From Ailurus styani (lineage: Eukaryota; Chordata; Mammalia; Carnivora; Ailuridae), in assembly GCA_002007465.1 (NCBI GenBank), contig LNAC01000031.1:3303705-3367704 (forward strand): DNA of 64,000 nucleotides. Direction: 5' to 3'. This document shows, piece by piece, positions 1 through 12,036 of the stretch. How positions within the stretch are numbered: position 1 is the stretch's first letter; each line of letters opens with the position of its first letter. The notes beneath the pieces are model-generated. The model saw nothing but the letters and a program-made list of their open reading frames with translations, did not search any database and was not told the origin of the DNA. Position numbers and translations under genes: made by a program.

Positions 1-3000
1 TCTTAAAAAGAACATACTCTGCTCTCCCCCCAGTATCACCATCAACTTCCAAAAAAGAAATATCAGATAACTACTCTGCAGGTGTTGCCCACACAGGCAA
101 TATGGGAAGGGCAGAAGAGATTTTCGCAGGACAGTATCTCAGTCTTTATCAGAAGAAAGGATACAAAATGAGGGAAAATAAAAATAGACCAAAACCACAT
201 ATGTACATTTAAAAAGTATATACCCCCTCCCCCACCAAAAGCCACTCAAAGACATCAAGCAACTATTGTATGAGCTATTCTATGAGCAACTATTATTGCA
301 CATGCAGGTGAGAAGGGAAAGGGAGGAGAGGAGATTTATCCCACGTGTGGACCAAACACTTCTCATTCAGGATTTACTGCTGACGCAGAGAATGAAGCAC
401 AAAATAAAAGAATGCAAAAAATAGCAAAAATACACACATTTGTTTTTTTTAAAGTACAAATGGGAGTGTCAGAGTGGGGAGAGAAGTAGCTCTTTAGAAA
501 GAGAATTCATTGCAATAAAAACCAAATGACGAAGGCAAAGGGGAGAAAAAGAACTCTATCATACCTACGGAATTCAGATCTCATTTTGCAAACTCCACCC
601 AGGAAATGCTGTTCTCGGCGATGATACGCGTCCTGAACTCATACGCCTTCTCTGCAGCCCCATGAAATGAATGGGGGTTACATGAATACCCAGCGATCTG
701 ACGGCACATTATGGTCCCAGGTGCTTTAGTTCCCGTCGGCTCTTACAATACAACTCAGTAACAGGCTACCACCGGTAATCGACAAACTCAGCACTTAACT
801 TTCATTTCTTACTTCCCAATATTCAGAAGGGACTCTGTTCTGTCCCCAGGGAGACTGAAGCAGCCCCAGAGCCTCTACATACCCAGAACTCTTCTGACAG
901 CTCTTTTGTTCCTGCAGAGGCTCAAGTACAATAAAATGAAAACATGAATGGCAAAGAGTATTAGGATTAAGCAGAACCTGGGATGGTAAGAAAGTTCAGG
1001 AACACTCACACAATAGCAACAGTTTCACTTACAGGGATTTATAGAAGACCATGAGATGGGGGCCGGCCTGAGCAAGCACGGGGTAGGGGCTGGCAGACAC
1101 CACCTGCAGTTTAATGTATCCAATCTCTTGCTGATGAAAAACTGGATGCCTTAGATTTCTACTTCCAGATCTCCAAAGCACAAGTTTCTCTTCTACAGTT
1201 CCAAACGTCCAACTTTACCTTTCTTAATCATCCAATAATGGGCCTCATCTACTACGTTCAAGCAGCTCGTCCCTCTGCAACGAACATTCATACCTAACCA
1301 CGTCACGCTGGGACTGCCGGGCCACAGGCACATAGATGTGAGTTCTCAGAGACATTGTGGCTAAGCCAATGTGTGGGGGCATAAAACTTCAAAAGCTACA
1401 GTTATGCCTATTATGTCACATGTTCTACCTATTTCGTAGCCTTATATTCCTGACTTAGAGTTCGTTTTTGGAAGTGCCATAGGGATGGGTTAGCTTGACA
1501 TTAAAAATCACAAAATTCTGTGGGAAACAGTGAGGTGAGGGCTACTAAAACTACAAATGCTTTAGGTGAGGCCTGCAAATAAAACTACAACCAGCAGGGA
1601 TCCCATATTATGGGAATAAACAGGTTGAGTACAAAGAAAGCAATGGATTACAAGTTAGCTCTTTTTTTAGCCCATGTTTTGATAAGGATTTGCTTAAACA
1701 TTACCCTCTGCCCGCCCACCCACCCACACACACACACTCTCTCTCAGGAAAAATGATAAAATTCAGGACGAGATCTGCCAATATGCACAGTTAACATGTA
1801 TTACAGGAGCAATGTAAAGATGGGCAGGTATAACTGAAAAATCTTAACTGATGTTGAGAAGTAGCAAAATTTAAACTCTGTATCAAAGTGGAATTCAGTA
1901 ATAGAACATGGTAAAAAACCAGCAACCAAAGAACTCCTCAAAAGTTTAGTATTTTCCCCACTCTAAAAATATAAAAACACACTAACTTCCAATATCAACT
2001 AAACTATAATTCATCTGCTGAGCACAAAAGGAATAAAGACCTACAATCACCCCAGTTTCAATAAGACATCTTTAGAGGATTCTGCAATTCTCAGGATATA
2101 ATATTTTGTACTCTGAACCGGAGGTAAATGTTTAGAAAAGACTAACCTGGGGGAAAAACACACTAGAATTAAAGAAAGCTACCTTTTAGCTAGCCAGCAT
2201 TTAAAATTTTGTTATATAAAAATATTTTCATAAAGTAAAATATAATTCTATACACAATCCCACATATTTTCACTGTATACCTGCTAACTTAAAAAAGGTG
2301 ACCTTTCCCATTGATTCTCTGGAGTGTTTTAAGTGCTCACAAATGGGTATCTACCCTTTCTATGTACACAGAAGATGTTTTCAAACAAAATATACTCAAA
2401 AATTATTAGGAAGAAAGCTTTTCCCCTAAGAATCAAAGAAACTCAACACTCTAGGTATTATTAAGTCTGCATAGCTCAAAAAATTCAAGTACAGTATTTC
2501 TCCTTTACAAGGAGTGAAAATGCCATACAGTTTCAGAAATCTTCCCTTTCTTTCTTTCCTTGGCCATTCCTTTTAATCAGTTAGTTTGGCCATGATAAAA
2601 ACAAAATAAAACAAAACAAACAAAACCCACCAATTTTTCAACTAAAGAAAAGTACTGTTTTGATAGTAGAAAAAATTCAAAGCCCACCATATTAAATCTG
2701 AATCAAGTTACTCCTATCCCATATTCTCTTTATTCCTTTAAGGTACTATGGTGAACTTCAAATAAAAATGTTCAATTTCTCAAAGGCCCTATTTTAAAAT
2801 ATGCTTCTAATATACACTACCATATAACATGAAAATCTACACATGAGTACGACTCACAGAGAAAGTGTCTATGATCAGCTAATGTCAAAGGCAACCTAAA
2901 CTAATTTTTAGTAACAGTGATAAAGTAGTGATAAAAGACAACACTATTAGCAAAACGCTTGCCATACATGTAGACATATTCCTCTATAACATAAGATATA

Positions 3001-3815
3001 TCTATAGCAGGGAGTGATAAAGGTGTACAGATTTGGGGAATATTGGAATTCATAAATAAAATAATTATAATTAAAGCTAACTCAGTTCAAAACATTTTCC
3101 TAAAAGGTGAAAAAAATAAGTATTACATATTTGGAAAATTTAATCTTTTGTCTTTGTTACTTAGCTTTTCAGTAAAACAAAAATTTAAAAATTCTGTAGC
3201 ACCTGGCTGTCCTGCAGAAAAAAAATAGAAGCTATAGATCTATTTAAACTTTGTTTCAGAAAAGAAAAGATTCATCAAAACCTCAAACCAAAGTAGATCT
3301 GCACACCTGAGCTCAGTTTTCTAACAGTTGTAGGATTCGTCGACTTCATTGCCATAGTTTTTGAAGCTGCGTTCTGTACCACATGCAAGGAACATCTATC
3401 GTCTGTCACTAGGAAGCAACAAGGCTGGCAAAGCAGCGTCTGCAGAGGCCGGCTCCCACGGTAGATCTTTCCTTGTTTCATGGGTCAGTACTTTCCAAAT
3501 ACTGAGAAACGGAACAGAACCAAAACAGACGTGTTCCCACCATTTGTGTATCTTCAAAGTAGAAAAATTACTCACTGTTTTTGTAGATGTTGGCATATAG
3601 GTGAATATAATTTTGTAATAAATAACTACATACTGCCCAAAGACAATTCGAGAAAGACATGAAAAACAGACGTGCCCTGAGCGAACTAGAACTTCCTAAA
3701 GAGTATAAACGACTCGGCAGCAATTCTGGCTTCACCTTGGCTTTTTGCAAAAGCAGCAGAGCCCACATTAACAAGCTCTCTGAATGGGCGACAAAATGGG
3801 GCGCAGTTGTGCATG
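1..3815 (-). other. LNPEP: Probable LNPEP 3' UTR
   Basis: The sequence directly after the LNPEP stop codon, read on the minus strand, has no convincing coding exon and no SINE or LINE that I recognise over 3.8 kb. Elsewhere in the window a SINE occurs about every 3 kb. Human LNPEP mRNA is known to have a long 3' UTR, so this stretch is probably transcribed 3' UTR. A minus-strand AATAAA occurs at 2729-2734 as one candidate polyadenylation signal, but the true end cannot be fixed from sequence and may lie outside the window. CpG-richer patches occur at about 575-790, 1250-1330 and 3320-3830. A short CA/CT repeat lies at 1726-1746. Confidence 0.6.
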
Positions 3816-3947
3816 CTACAACCACCACGTCAGAGTTTTGAGGTTCTTCTCCATCCAGCGGATATTCAACTGGATGACTTCCAGAGCCTCCTGGACACAG
3901 CGAAGCCGAAAGGTTGCTTCCGACTGATTTTCAAAGAACGCCTGGAC
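3816..3947 (-). CDS. LNPEP: LNPEP exon 18 (last coding exon, stop TAG at 3816-3818)
   Basis: Encodes the final 43 residues (984-1026), running from [17 protein letters not shown] to KTLTWWL. It forms the last helices of the C-terminal domain that caps the active-site cavity in M1 aminopeptidases. The acceptor on the minus strand reads CTTTTACAG before GTCCAGGCG. The join to exon 17 is phase 0, giving S-E-V-Q. The terminal sequence and stop agree with human LNPEP as I recall it. Confidence 0.96.
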   Translation of the reverse strand, partial: VQAFFENQSEATFRLRCVQEALEVIQLNIRWMEKNLKTLTWWL

Positions 3948-6900
3948 CTGTAAAAGTTGCACGCAGAAGTATTTCAAAAGAACAGGAAATCGCAGGTTAT
4001 TCTGAATATCCTTTTCAGATAAGCTTTAACTGAGTCATGGCTATGCTGAGTTCTTGAAAGAAGTGTGGACAAGAAGGACTTCATTTTTTTTTTTTATTTT
4101 TTAAATTTTAAAAATATTTTATGTATTTATTTGAGAGAGAGATAGCTAGAGAGAGTATGAGCAAAGGGTGGGAGCAGGGAGAGGGAGAAGCAGACTCCCC
4201 GCTGAGCAGGGAGCCCAGTGCGGGGCTCAGTGCGGGGCTTTAAGGACCTCAGGATCATGACCTGAGCCAAAGGCAGACGCTTAACCAACTGAACCACCCA
4301 GGGGTCCCCAAGAAGTACTTTAATATTTGAAGTATTTACATCAAGTTCCTGATTACGTATGGTGAAATATGAAGTAATTTTAAAAATGAATTCCCGTTAC
4401 TTCCACAAGGATGAATTTTTCCAGTTTAGAATGGAAAAAAAAAAAAGCCGAGTAATGGTAAATGAAGCAGTCTAAAGTTAGACTTAGTGTCCAGTTCTAC
4501 CCTTGGAATGGAATTCTTTTTTTTTTTTTTTAAGATTTTATTTATTTATTTGACAAAGAGAGATTACAAGTAGGCAGAGAGGCAGGTAGAGAGAGAGGAG
4601 GAAGCAGGCTCCCCGCTGAGCAGAGAGCCCGATGCGGGCCTCGATCCCAGGACCCTGAGATCATGACCTGAGCCGAAGGCAGAGGCTTTAACAACCACTG
4701 AGCCACCCAGGCGCCCTGGAATGGAATTCTTTAAAACCATTTTATTACCACTTAAAAAGAGACTTGGCATATGCTGGTCTTAATTCAAAAAATGATTTGT
4801 ATCAGGCAGACGTGGGAATACTGTTGAGAATGGATTCAGAATTCTTCCTCATCAGAATCTGTCCTCGTTGCTAAGTATCCCCACCTTAAGAAGTAATCCC
4901 AGGGCAGAGTCGCTGGCACTAACCAAGGCCGACAGAGAGAAGGGGCAGACACTGGCATGACAAGGCACTGTCTGACTTAGACTGAGCAGCCTAAGGGGAA
5001 AGGGTGACCCAATCAATCTCCCTGCTAACATTTTATACAACCAACCTCTGACAAATGCGCCTTTGTTGAAAACAGGTGCGTCGACCCAGCAACAATACTT
5101 TGTATGGTATAGGACCCCAGATGAAACCTGAAGAAACACAAATAACCAGAGCCAAAAGAGCAAAAACATGAGACAGCTGTTGGGAAGCAAATTTCTTGAA
5201 TGCAGAGGAATTACTTGACCGTACATTATACAGGCCAAAGGCGGACTGGGAGTCCTGCTCCTGGGTAACAGAAGCTCAGTAAATCAGAAGTAACCCTACT
5301 CACATTCCCACTACCAGTGGGAAGGAAAAGTGGGCAGACAAAGGCAGGAGTTACAGACACCCAGATAAATTTTTAATTCATTTAATTGATTCAAAAATCA
5401 CACCTTACCCCAGAAATGCCATTACTACTTTGGAACAACAACAACAAAAATCCTCCGCGTGCTATCTGGGTGGCTGTGAGTTCTTACCCAATCCCTTGGC
5501 AATGAACAGGTATTTTTCAGTCCACATAACTAAACAGCTATTCTGAAACAGTCGATGGTCACGTGAAGTGAAGTGACCTAAGTGTCAAGTGTGGCTGGGC
5601 TTAATCAGTACCTGAATGGAGCACCACTGTCAAATGACTCACATCATGGGATTACATGTACAAGGGTGAAAATTTCTGGGTGTTTCGGTTAAACTGTCAC
5701 TGAAGCATTTTTTCCTCTCACAGCAGATCTTAAATCCTCTGAATCAATACAACATTGGGAACAGTTTCAAATGAAGAATTGGAGAATACTAAAAATTAGT
5801 AGTTATCGGAGAAACTTACTTCTGTACAAGTTTGTTCCAGTTCTCTTTGACAAAATCCCATGCCAACAAGTGTCCAGGAAAATGTCGGCCAACTGTTCTA
5901 ATGATGAAAGACAGCTTTTGCGTTCGGATGGTATCTCCACTGAGGCTATTTTTCATTAACCTGAAGAGCAAAGCAGATTTAGTTTCCAAAATAAGTATGC
6001 GTCATGAAGTGATCACTGAACTTAAAATCAGTGCCAGTCTCCTAATTAAGGTTCTGAAGCAATTCAAAGGATATAAGTTTTGGGTTGGTCTAAGATTGAT
6101 CAATAGATTGAAAACTTGTCATTTTTTTAAGTGAAGGCAGAACTCACCAGTAAGATAAGGACTTAAATATACTGTCACATAATAATAAATAGTTCTTGAT
6201 TTAGTAAGGACATTTAGGAAATAAATTCAGGTAAAATTTATTTTAACTCTGAAGACCAGGAATTTTTTGTTGCCGTTGTTAAAAACCTTATTTGATATGA
6301 GTAGATAGGTATATTGCTACTCTTAAAAAACTGGGCTGTTTGATATAAAAAAGCAAGATACACTTTAGAATACACTTTAGAATATCCTTTTAGTATTAAT
6401 AGTTAACATTTATTGATACTTTATATGTACTAGATTATGTTCTAAATTCTCGACACAACAAGGCTTGAAATAGGGAATCATTACCTACCTCCATTTTACA
6501 GTTTAAGAAACTGAGGTTATGTAAAATTGACACAGGGATACAGCAGATAAATACCAAAGCCTGGTACTTAAACAAATGCAATTCTTTTTTTTTTTTTTTA
6601 AGATTTTATTTATTTATTTCACAGAGGGAGAGAGATCACAAGGAGGCAGAGAGGCAGGCAGAGAGAGAGAGAAGGGGAAGCAGGCTCCCCGCTGAGCAGG
6701 GAGCCCGATGCGGGCCTCGATCCCAGGACCCTGAGATCATGACCTGAGCCGAAAGCAGAGGCTTTAACCCACTGAGCCACCCAGGCGCCCAACAAATGCA
6801 ATTCTTATCTATCATGCTAGCACATCTGTCTCTAGCGGGAAAACACATATCCCCAAAAGAATGCAGAATGATTTTTAAGGGGAGGAAAAACCCAAATGCC

Positions 6901-9900
6901 CATTGAGATGTGATGGATTAAATAAACTGTGATAGAGCCATTCTGTGTAGCCATAAAAACAAATGAAATAAGCTTTATGAATGAACAGGGCAAATCTCAA
7001 AGACTGATCATTCACTACAAAGAATGCTACAGAACACTGGGTACAGTATAAACTGTGTTTAATATATAAATACACACAGTGGGACAGATGCTGTTAATGC
7101 AGAAAAGAGAGTAAGATTGGAAGTGAAGGGTCATGTGAGAGGTACTTTCACATTTTATTCAGTTCCTTAGGTAGTGTTTAAGTACTTTATAATGGGGAAC
7201 TTATCAGTGTACTACTGGTTTAAAACAATATTATTATTGATTTAAAAACAAAAACTTTTCTCTATTTGCTTGGGTCAGAAGCTGGCTACTTCTTTACAGT
7301 GCGTCCTCTGGAAAGTGGGTCTGGACAGGTGCTCAGAACATCTCTGGAACACTAGAAGGATTTACCTGAGCAAAGTTATACAAGAGAAGCAATGAGAGCC
7401 ATGTGCCTCTCCTTTCCTTTCTGCTGCTGACTTTCAAGACACCTTCCTATTTCTCCTGGTTACCTACAGCTCCTCTACCCTGACACTGACTGTTCTTCCT
7501 GCCAGGAAGCACCACCTGCTGCCCCTCTTACCCGTGTGAAACTACCACCTCTAGCTTTTCATCTGCTGGATATTAAAAAGAAAGGTCTGGGGTGCTGGGT
7601 GGCTCAGTCGGTTAAGCGTCTGCCTTTGGCTCAGGTCATGATCCCAGAGTCCTGGGATCAGGTCCAGCATTGGGCTCCCTGCTCAGCGGGGTGTCTGGTG
7701 CTCCCTGTGCCTGCTGCTCCCCCTACTTGCGCACTTTCTCTGTCAATTAAATAAATAAAATCTCTAAAAAAAAAAGGTCTGACAAATTCACATGAATGTA
7801 TAACCTATGGCTTTTACATGTTATCTTTTACTGAAGTGTCTGCATTTTCGAAATGATAGCTTGGACACAGCAATGCCTTGACCAAAAAAAAAAAAAAAAA
7901 ATTAAGCACTAACTATGGAATCAAAGACAACATGCCAAGCAGATCAAAAAGTTTTTAAGCACAAAGTAGAAGGGAGCTGTGATTTTTGGCATCTCCCAAT
8001 CTCTTTTAGGCAAAGCCCCTCCTGCCTATCTGTACAGGTCCAGTCCCTGAGACGAAGCCCAACACATGCGGGCTCCCCCCTACACCGTCCAAGTCAAGGC
8101 TGGTCCACAGGTAAAGGCAGAAAGAGGGAGATCCCAGAGAAAATGAGCTCCCCAAACCTAGGAGCACAATGCTTTTATGCTTTTGGTTTCTATATATCAT
8201 ATTGCTTGGGTGGTTTCATACCAGTAAAGTTTCCGTACATCCTCTGAGCTGGCAAGAGCTTCAAGTATTTTATTCTTCTCTGCTTCAGAGTCTATAGAGA
8301 CATACTTGCTTAACAGGAATGACCAGCCTTTCTCTGTTTTTGCTCCAACCTTGAACACAGTACTCATGACATCAGTAGGTAGGCTGTAAGAAAGGTACGA
8401 ATATGAGAAAAACAAGGAAAAGAAATCCTAAATACAAAGGCAAGGAATTGACTAGTGGTGCTTGTGGAGTCAGAGCACATAACAGAAGAGTCTTTTACAA
8501 CTCATTGTCAAGAAAATATTTAATTCAGTGGGCAGCTACTTCCTGTGGTGTGACCATGAAGAACAGCAATTCAACTTAATGCAGTAATTATTCACTGAGT
8601 ACCCACAATCAGGTAGACACCTGGCTGGAAGCTGGGAAAGAGAAGGAGACCCAGTCTCTCTCTCTGGGAACTCAGAGGCTCTCACACCGTACAGAATAAA
8701 TCAATGTATTACCATGTAGTGTGATGAGTTCCACAGTGAAAATAAAGCAGCAAATGTGAGGGGAGCAGTGAGAAGAGGGGACGAAGCACAGTTTTTTGGC
8801 CTTATTAAGGTCTCAGAGCTGAAAAGGATTTCAGTAGGTTATCCCAATCCTCCATCCCAACTCTCATCTGATGCTTGAATCTATTTCCATAATGCCCACT
8901 AAGGAACGTGGAGAGAACCAATCATCATCAAAAACATGTTTACTAAATGCTAACTCCACCTGCTATGTTACAGTCCTAAATTACAAGAGACTTGTTTGAC
9001 AGCTCACATCCATTCTGATGGCTGCTATAAAGAAGCAGAAAACAACAAGTGCTTGGTGAGGATGTGACAAAACTAGAACCCCTGTGCCCTGCTGGTGGGA
9101 CTATAACATGGTGCAACCACTATGGAAAACAATATGGCAGTACCCCCCAAAATTAAAAATAGATCTATCATATGATGTAACAATATCACTTCTAGGTATC
9201 CATCTGAAAGAATCAGAAGCAGAGTCTTGAAGAGGTATTTGTACCTATGTTCACAGCAGCACTATTTGTAAAAGCCAAAAGGTGGAAGCAACTCAAATGT
9301 CTATCAATGGATGAATCAATAAACAAAATACAGTGTATACACACAATGAATATATTCAGCCTTAAAAAGAAAGGACATTCTAACACATGCTACAACACGG
9401 ATGAACCTTGAGGACAAGTCAAACAAGTCAGTCAGAAAAGGACAAATACTGTACATTTCACTCACATAAGATTTTTAGAGCATAAAATAGAACGGTGGCT
9501 GCCAGGGGCTGGGGACTGGAGAAAACGGAGAGTTGTCTGGGTAAGGAGTTCTAGTTTTGCAAGATAAAAATTTCTGGAAATTCGCTGTTCAACAATGTAA
9601 ATATACTTACACTATTGAACTGTACACTTAAAACACGTTAAGATAATAAATTTTATGTTTTATGTATTTTACTACGGCTTGAAAAAACAGTCTTGTTTGA
9701 CAATACAAGTATACAGAATTCACCTACACTAACGCTCAGTTTTACAACATTTATGAGACAGGATGAAGACACCCTGGTTTCAGTATATGATACCAAGGTA
9801 AGGAAGAGGAAGAGAGCTCATCTGAGTAGAAGGATGTGTCACCTCTGAGTTCCGTTGGATGCCATCCAATTGTCAAACAGCTTCATGGCCACAGTGCTGC

Positions 9901-11988
9901 AGTTCTCCAGGCTGTGGGCGCAAGCAAACTCAAGCAAGACGGACCGAAGCTCCCGGGCAGATGGGGTGCCTTCATCAGTCCAAGTCTGCTGTTGGATTTG
10001 GCTTTGAAGTAATTTAAATACCCTGGTCTACGGAGACAAATTGTTACCAATAATTAGGACAATCAGAAAAATCAGGATGGCTAGATCTTTTTTCCCCAGG
10101 GAGAAAAAAGGAGGGCCTAGGATTACTTAATAAATATCAACTGAACAAGATGGGACTCAGGAGGGAGACAAACAATAAGAGACTCTTAATCTCAGGAAAC
10201 AAACTGAGGGTTGCTGGGGGGTGGGGGGGAAGGGATAGGGTGGCCAGGTGATGGACACTGGGAGGGTATGTGCTATGGTGAGTGCTATGAATTGTGTAAG
10301 ACTGATGATTCACAGACCTGTACTCCTGAAGCAAATAATACATTATATGTTAATAAAAAATAAATATAGGAGCACCTGGGTGGCTCAGTCATTAAGTGTC
10401 TGCCTTCGGCTCAGGTCATGATCCCATGGTCCTGGGATGGAGTCCCACATTGGGCTCCCTGCTAAGCAGGAAGCCTACTTATCCCTCTCCCACTCCCCCT
10501 GCTTGTGTTCCTTCTCTCACTGTGTTTCTGTCAAATAAAATCTTTAAAAATAAATAAATAAATGAATGTCATATTATATTAAAATTATATTATATAAATT
10601 ATAATATTTTAATAAATATAAAATTATTACATACAAAGCCCACGTACAGCTGGGTAAAACCATTCAATAACGAAGACTATACATCGGCTGCTATAGCCAA
10701 GGGGGCGGGGGTTCTCTTAATCACCTAACACAGAAAGAACTGACAACTTCACTGCAGTAGAGAGCCTGTCTTCTGTGTGTACTCAGTGAGAAGATATTTT
10801 CCTGCCAAAAAGTATCACCTACAGCCGCTGCCAGAAGTGAGGTGAAACTTTCTGACCTCGTGACTTTAGACTCCATAAATCCATAAAACAATGAGAGAAA
10901 AATTTACTTCTTTACCGACAGGTAGATGTTTAAATGTTTCTGAATGCAATATTAAAGGAATTTTTCAAATATCAGCTAGCTTGATGATCTAACAAATTAA
11001 TCTAACTGAATTAGCAAGAAAATGAGGCATGCAGGCAAGAGTTGTTTATAGTTATTTCCCCGACCTCAACTTTTTATTTAAAAAATTTTCGGACCTGTAG
11101 TGAAGCAACAAGAGTAGTACCGTGAATACCCACATGCTAGATTCATTGGTTTGTAACACTCATACGCCCCAGAAAATTAGTTCAAATTCTTCACAGAGCA
11201 TCTTATTCTTCCAGAGTACCACTGCCAATCCCTAAAATGAGTCCTAGCTGGAGCGTTTTAAACTGCTGACACCATTTTCTCAGCAGACCTTCTTCTCTAA
11301 GGAAGTCTCCTGTGGAGCTACGAGAAAGAAACAAAGGAATCTGGGCGAGGAGAAGGACTCAAAGTTTGTGATGACATGTCAACTCGCTTTTGTTTGCTTC
11401 AAAAGCAATGAAATAGAGAACAGACACCTTGTGGAATGTGTGAGTAACAAAGCCAGCGAGTCACTGAAGCGGAAAAATACTTGCCACGCTGATGGATAAT
11501 CCCAGGGACATAAAAGCAATGCAGGAGACCCTACTGATACACACGGCTGCACTGGACATGCTGTCTGCCACTGGTGTGACACTCTCAATAGCGCGAGAGC
11601 AAAACATCCCCAATGAACAAAGAAGAAAAGAAAATTCAGAGCTACTCATAACTGTCAAGTAGAAACAAACGAGGAATGAGAAGAAAAAAAGTTACATGCT
11701 TGAGATACTAAAAAAAAAAAAATTCAGTGGAGAAAAATGTCAGTGAGAGTTTACTAAAACATACAGAAATGAGTAGGGGAAAAATGGCACATTAAGTACT
11801 GACAGCAAGGGAAGCTTGACACTTGAAGAAGCTAAGGCTAGTTCCTGAGCAGTTACTCCACTGGAGTTACAGGGTGCAACTTTATTAGTTATTTCTGGTA
11901 CCAAATAGTTAAGATGAAATCCCCAAAGAGTTGATTTTATATATATTTCTTTTTTTTTTAAGATTTTTGTTTATTTATTTGACAGAGA

Positions 11989-12036
<48 letters not shown>

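Larger units (their letters stand above)
3948..5045 (-). other. LNPEP: LNPEP intron 17
   Basis: Contains two sense-oriented SINEC insertions (4083-4309 and 4519-4716) and otherwise unremarkable AT-rich sequence. It has an unusual donor, GTTGGT. Confidence 0.9.
5961..8221 (-). other. LNPEP: LNPEP intron 15
   Basis: Holds a MIR remnant (about 6392-6570), a young SINEC (6587-6790) and an antisense SINEC (7590-7772). The rest has no feature I can name. The 110-codon plus-strand ORF at 7915-8247 runs into antisense exon 15 and is not a gene. Confidence 0.85.
8384..9842 (-). other. LNPEP: LNPEP intron 14
   Basis: Contains an L2-like stretch (about 8575-8850) and a truncated L1 3' end (9002-9691) with a clear target-site duplication. 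Confidence 0.88.

Noticed and set aside
4852..5238. 128-codon minus-strand ORF
   Set aside because: It overlaps exon 17 in the wrong frame and runs through both splice sites. The exon 17 frame matches LNPEP.
6619..6848. Repeated ORFs with a W(V/L)AQ-xVK...GSWDRAP-like pattern (also at 4564, 7536, 15830, 31310, 42151)
   Set aside because: All are translations of the same SINE consensus in various frames and do not represent a protein family.
7915..8247. 110-codon plus-strand ORF
   Set aside because: It overlaps exon 15 in antisense and has no promoter, domain or homologue I know.
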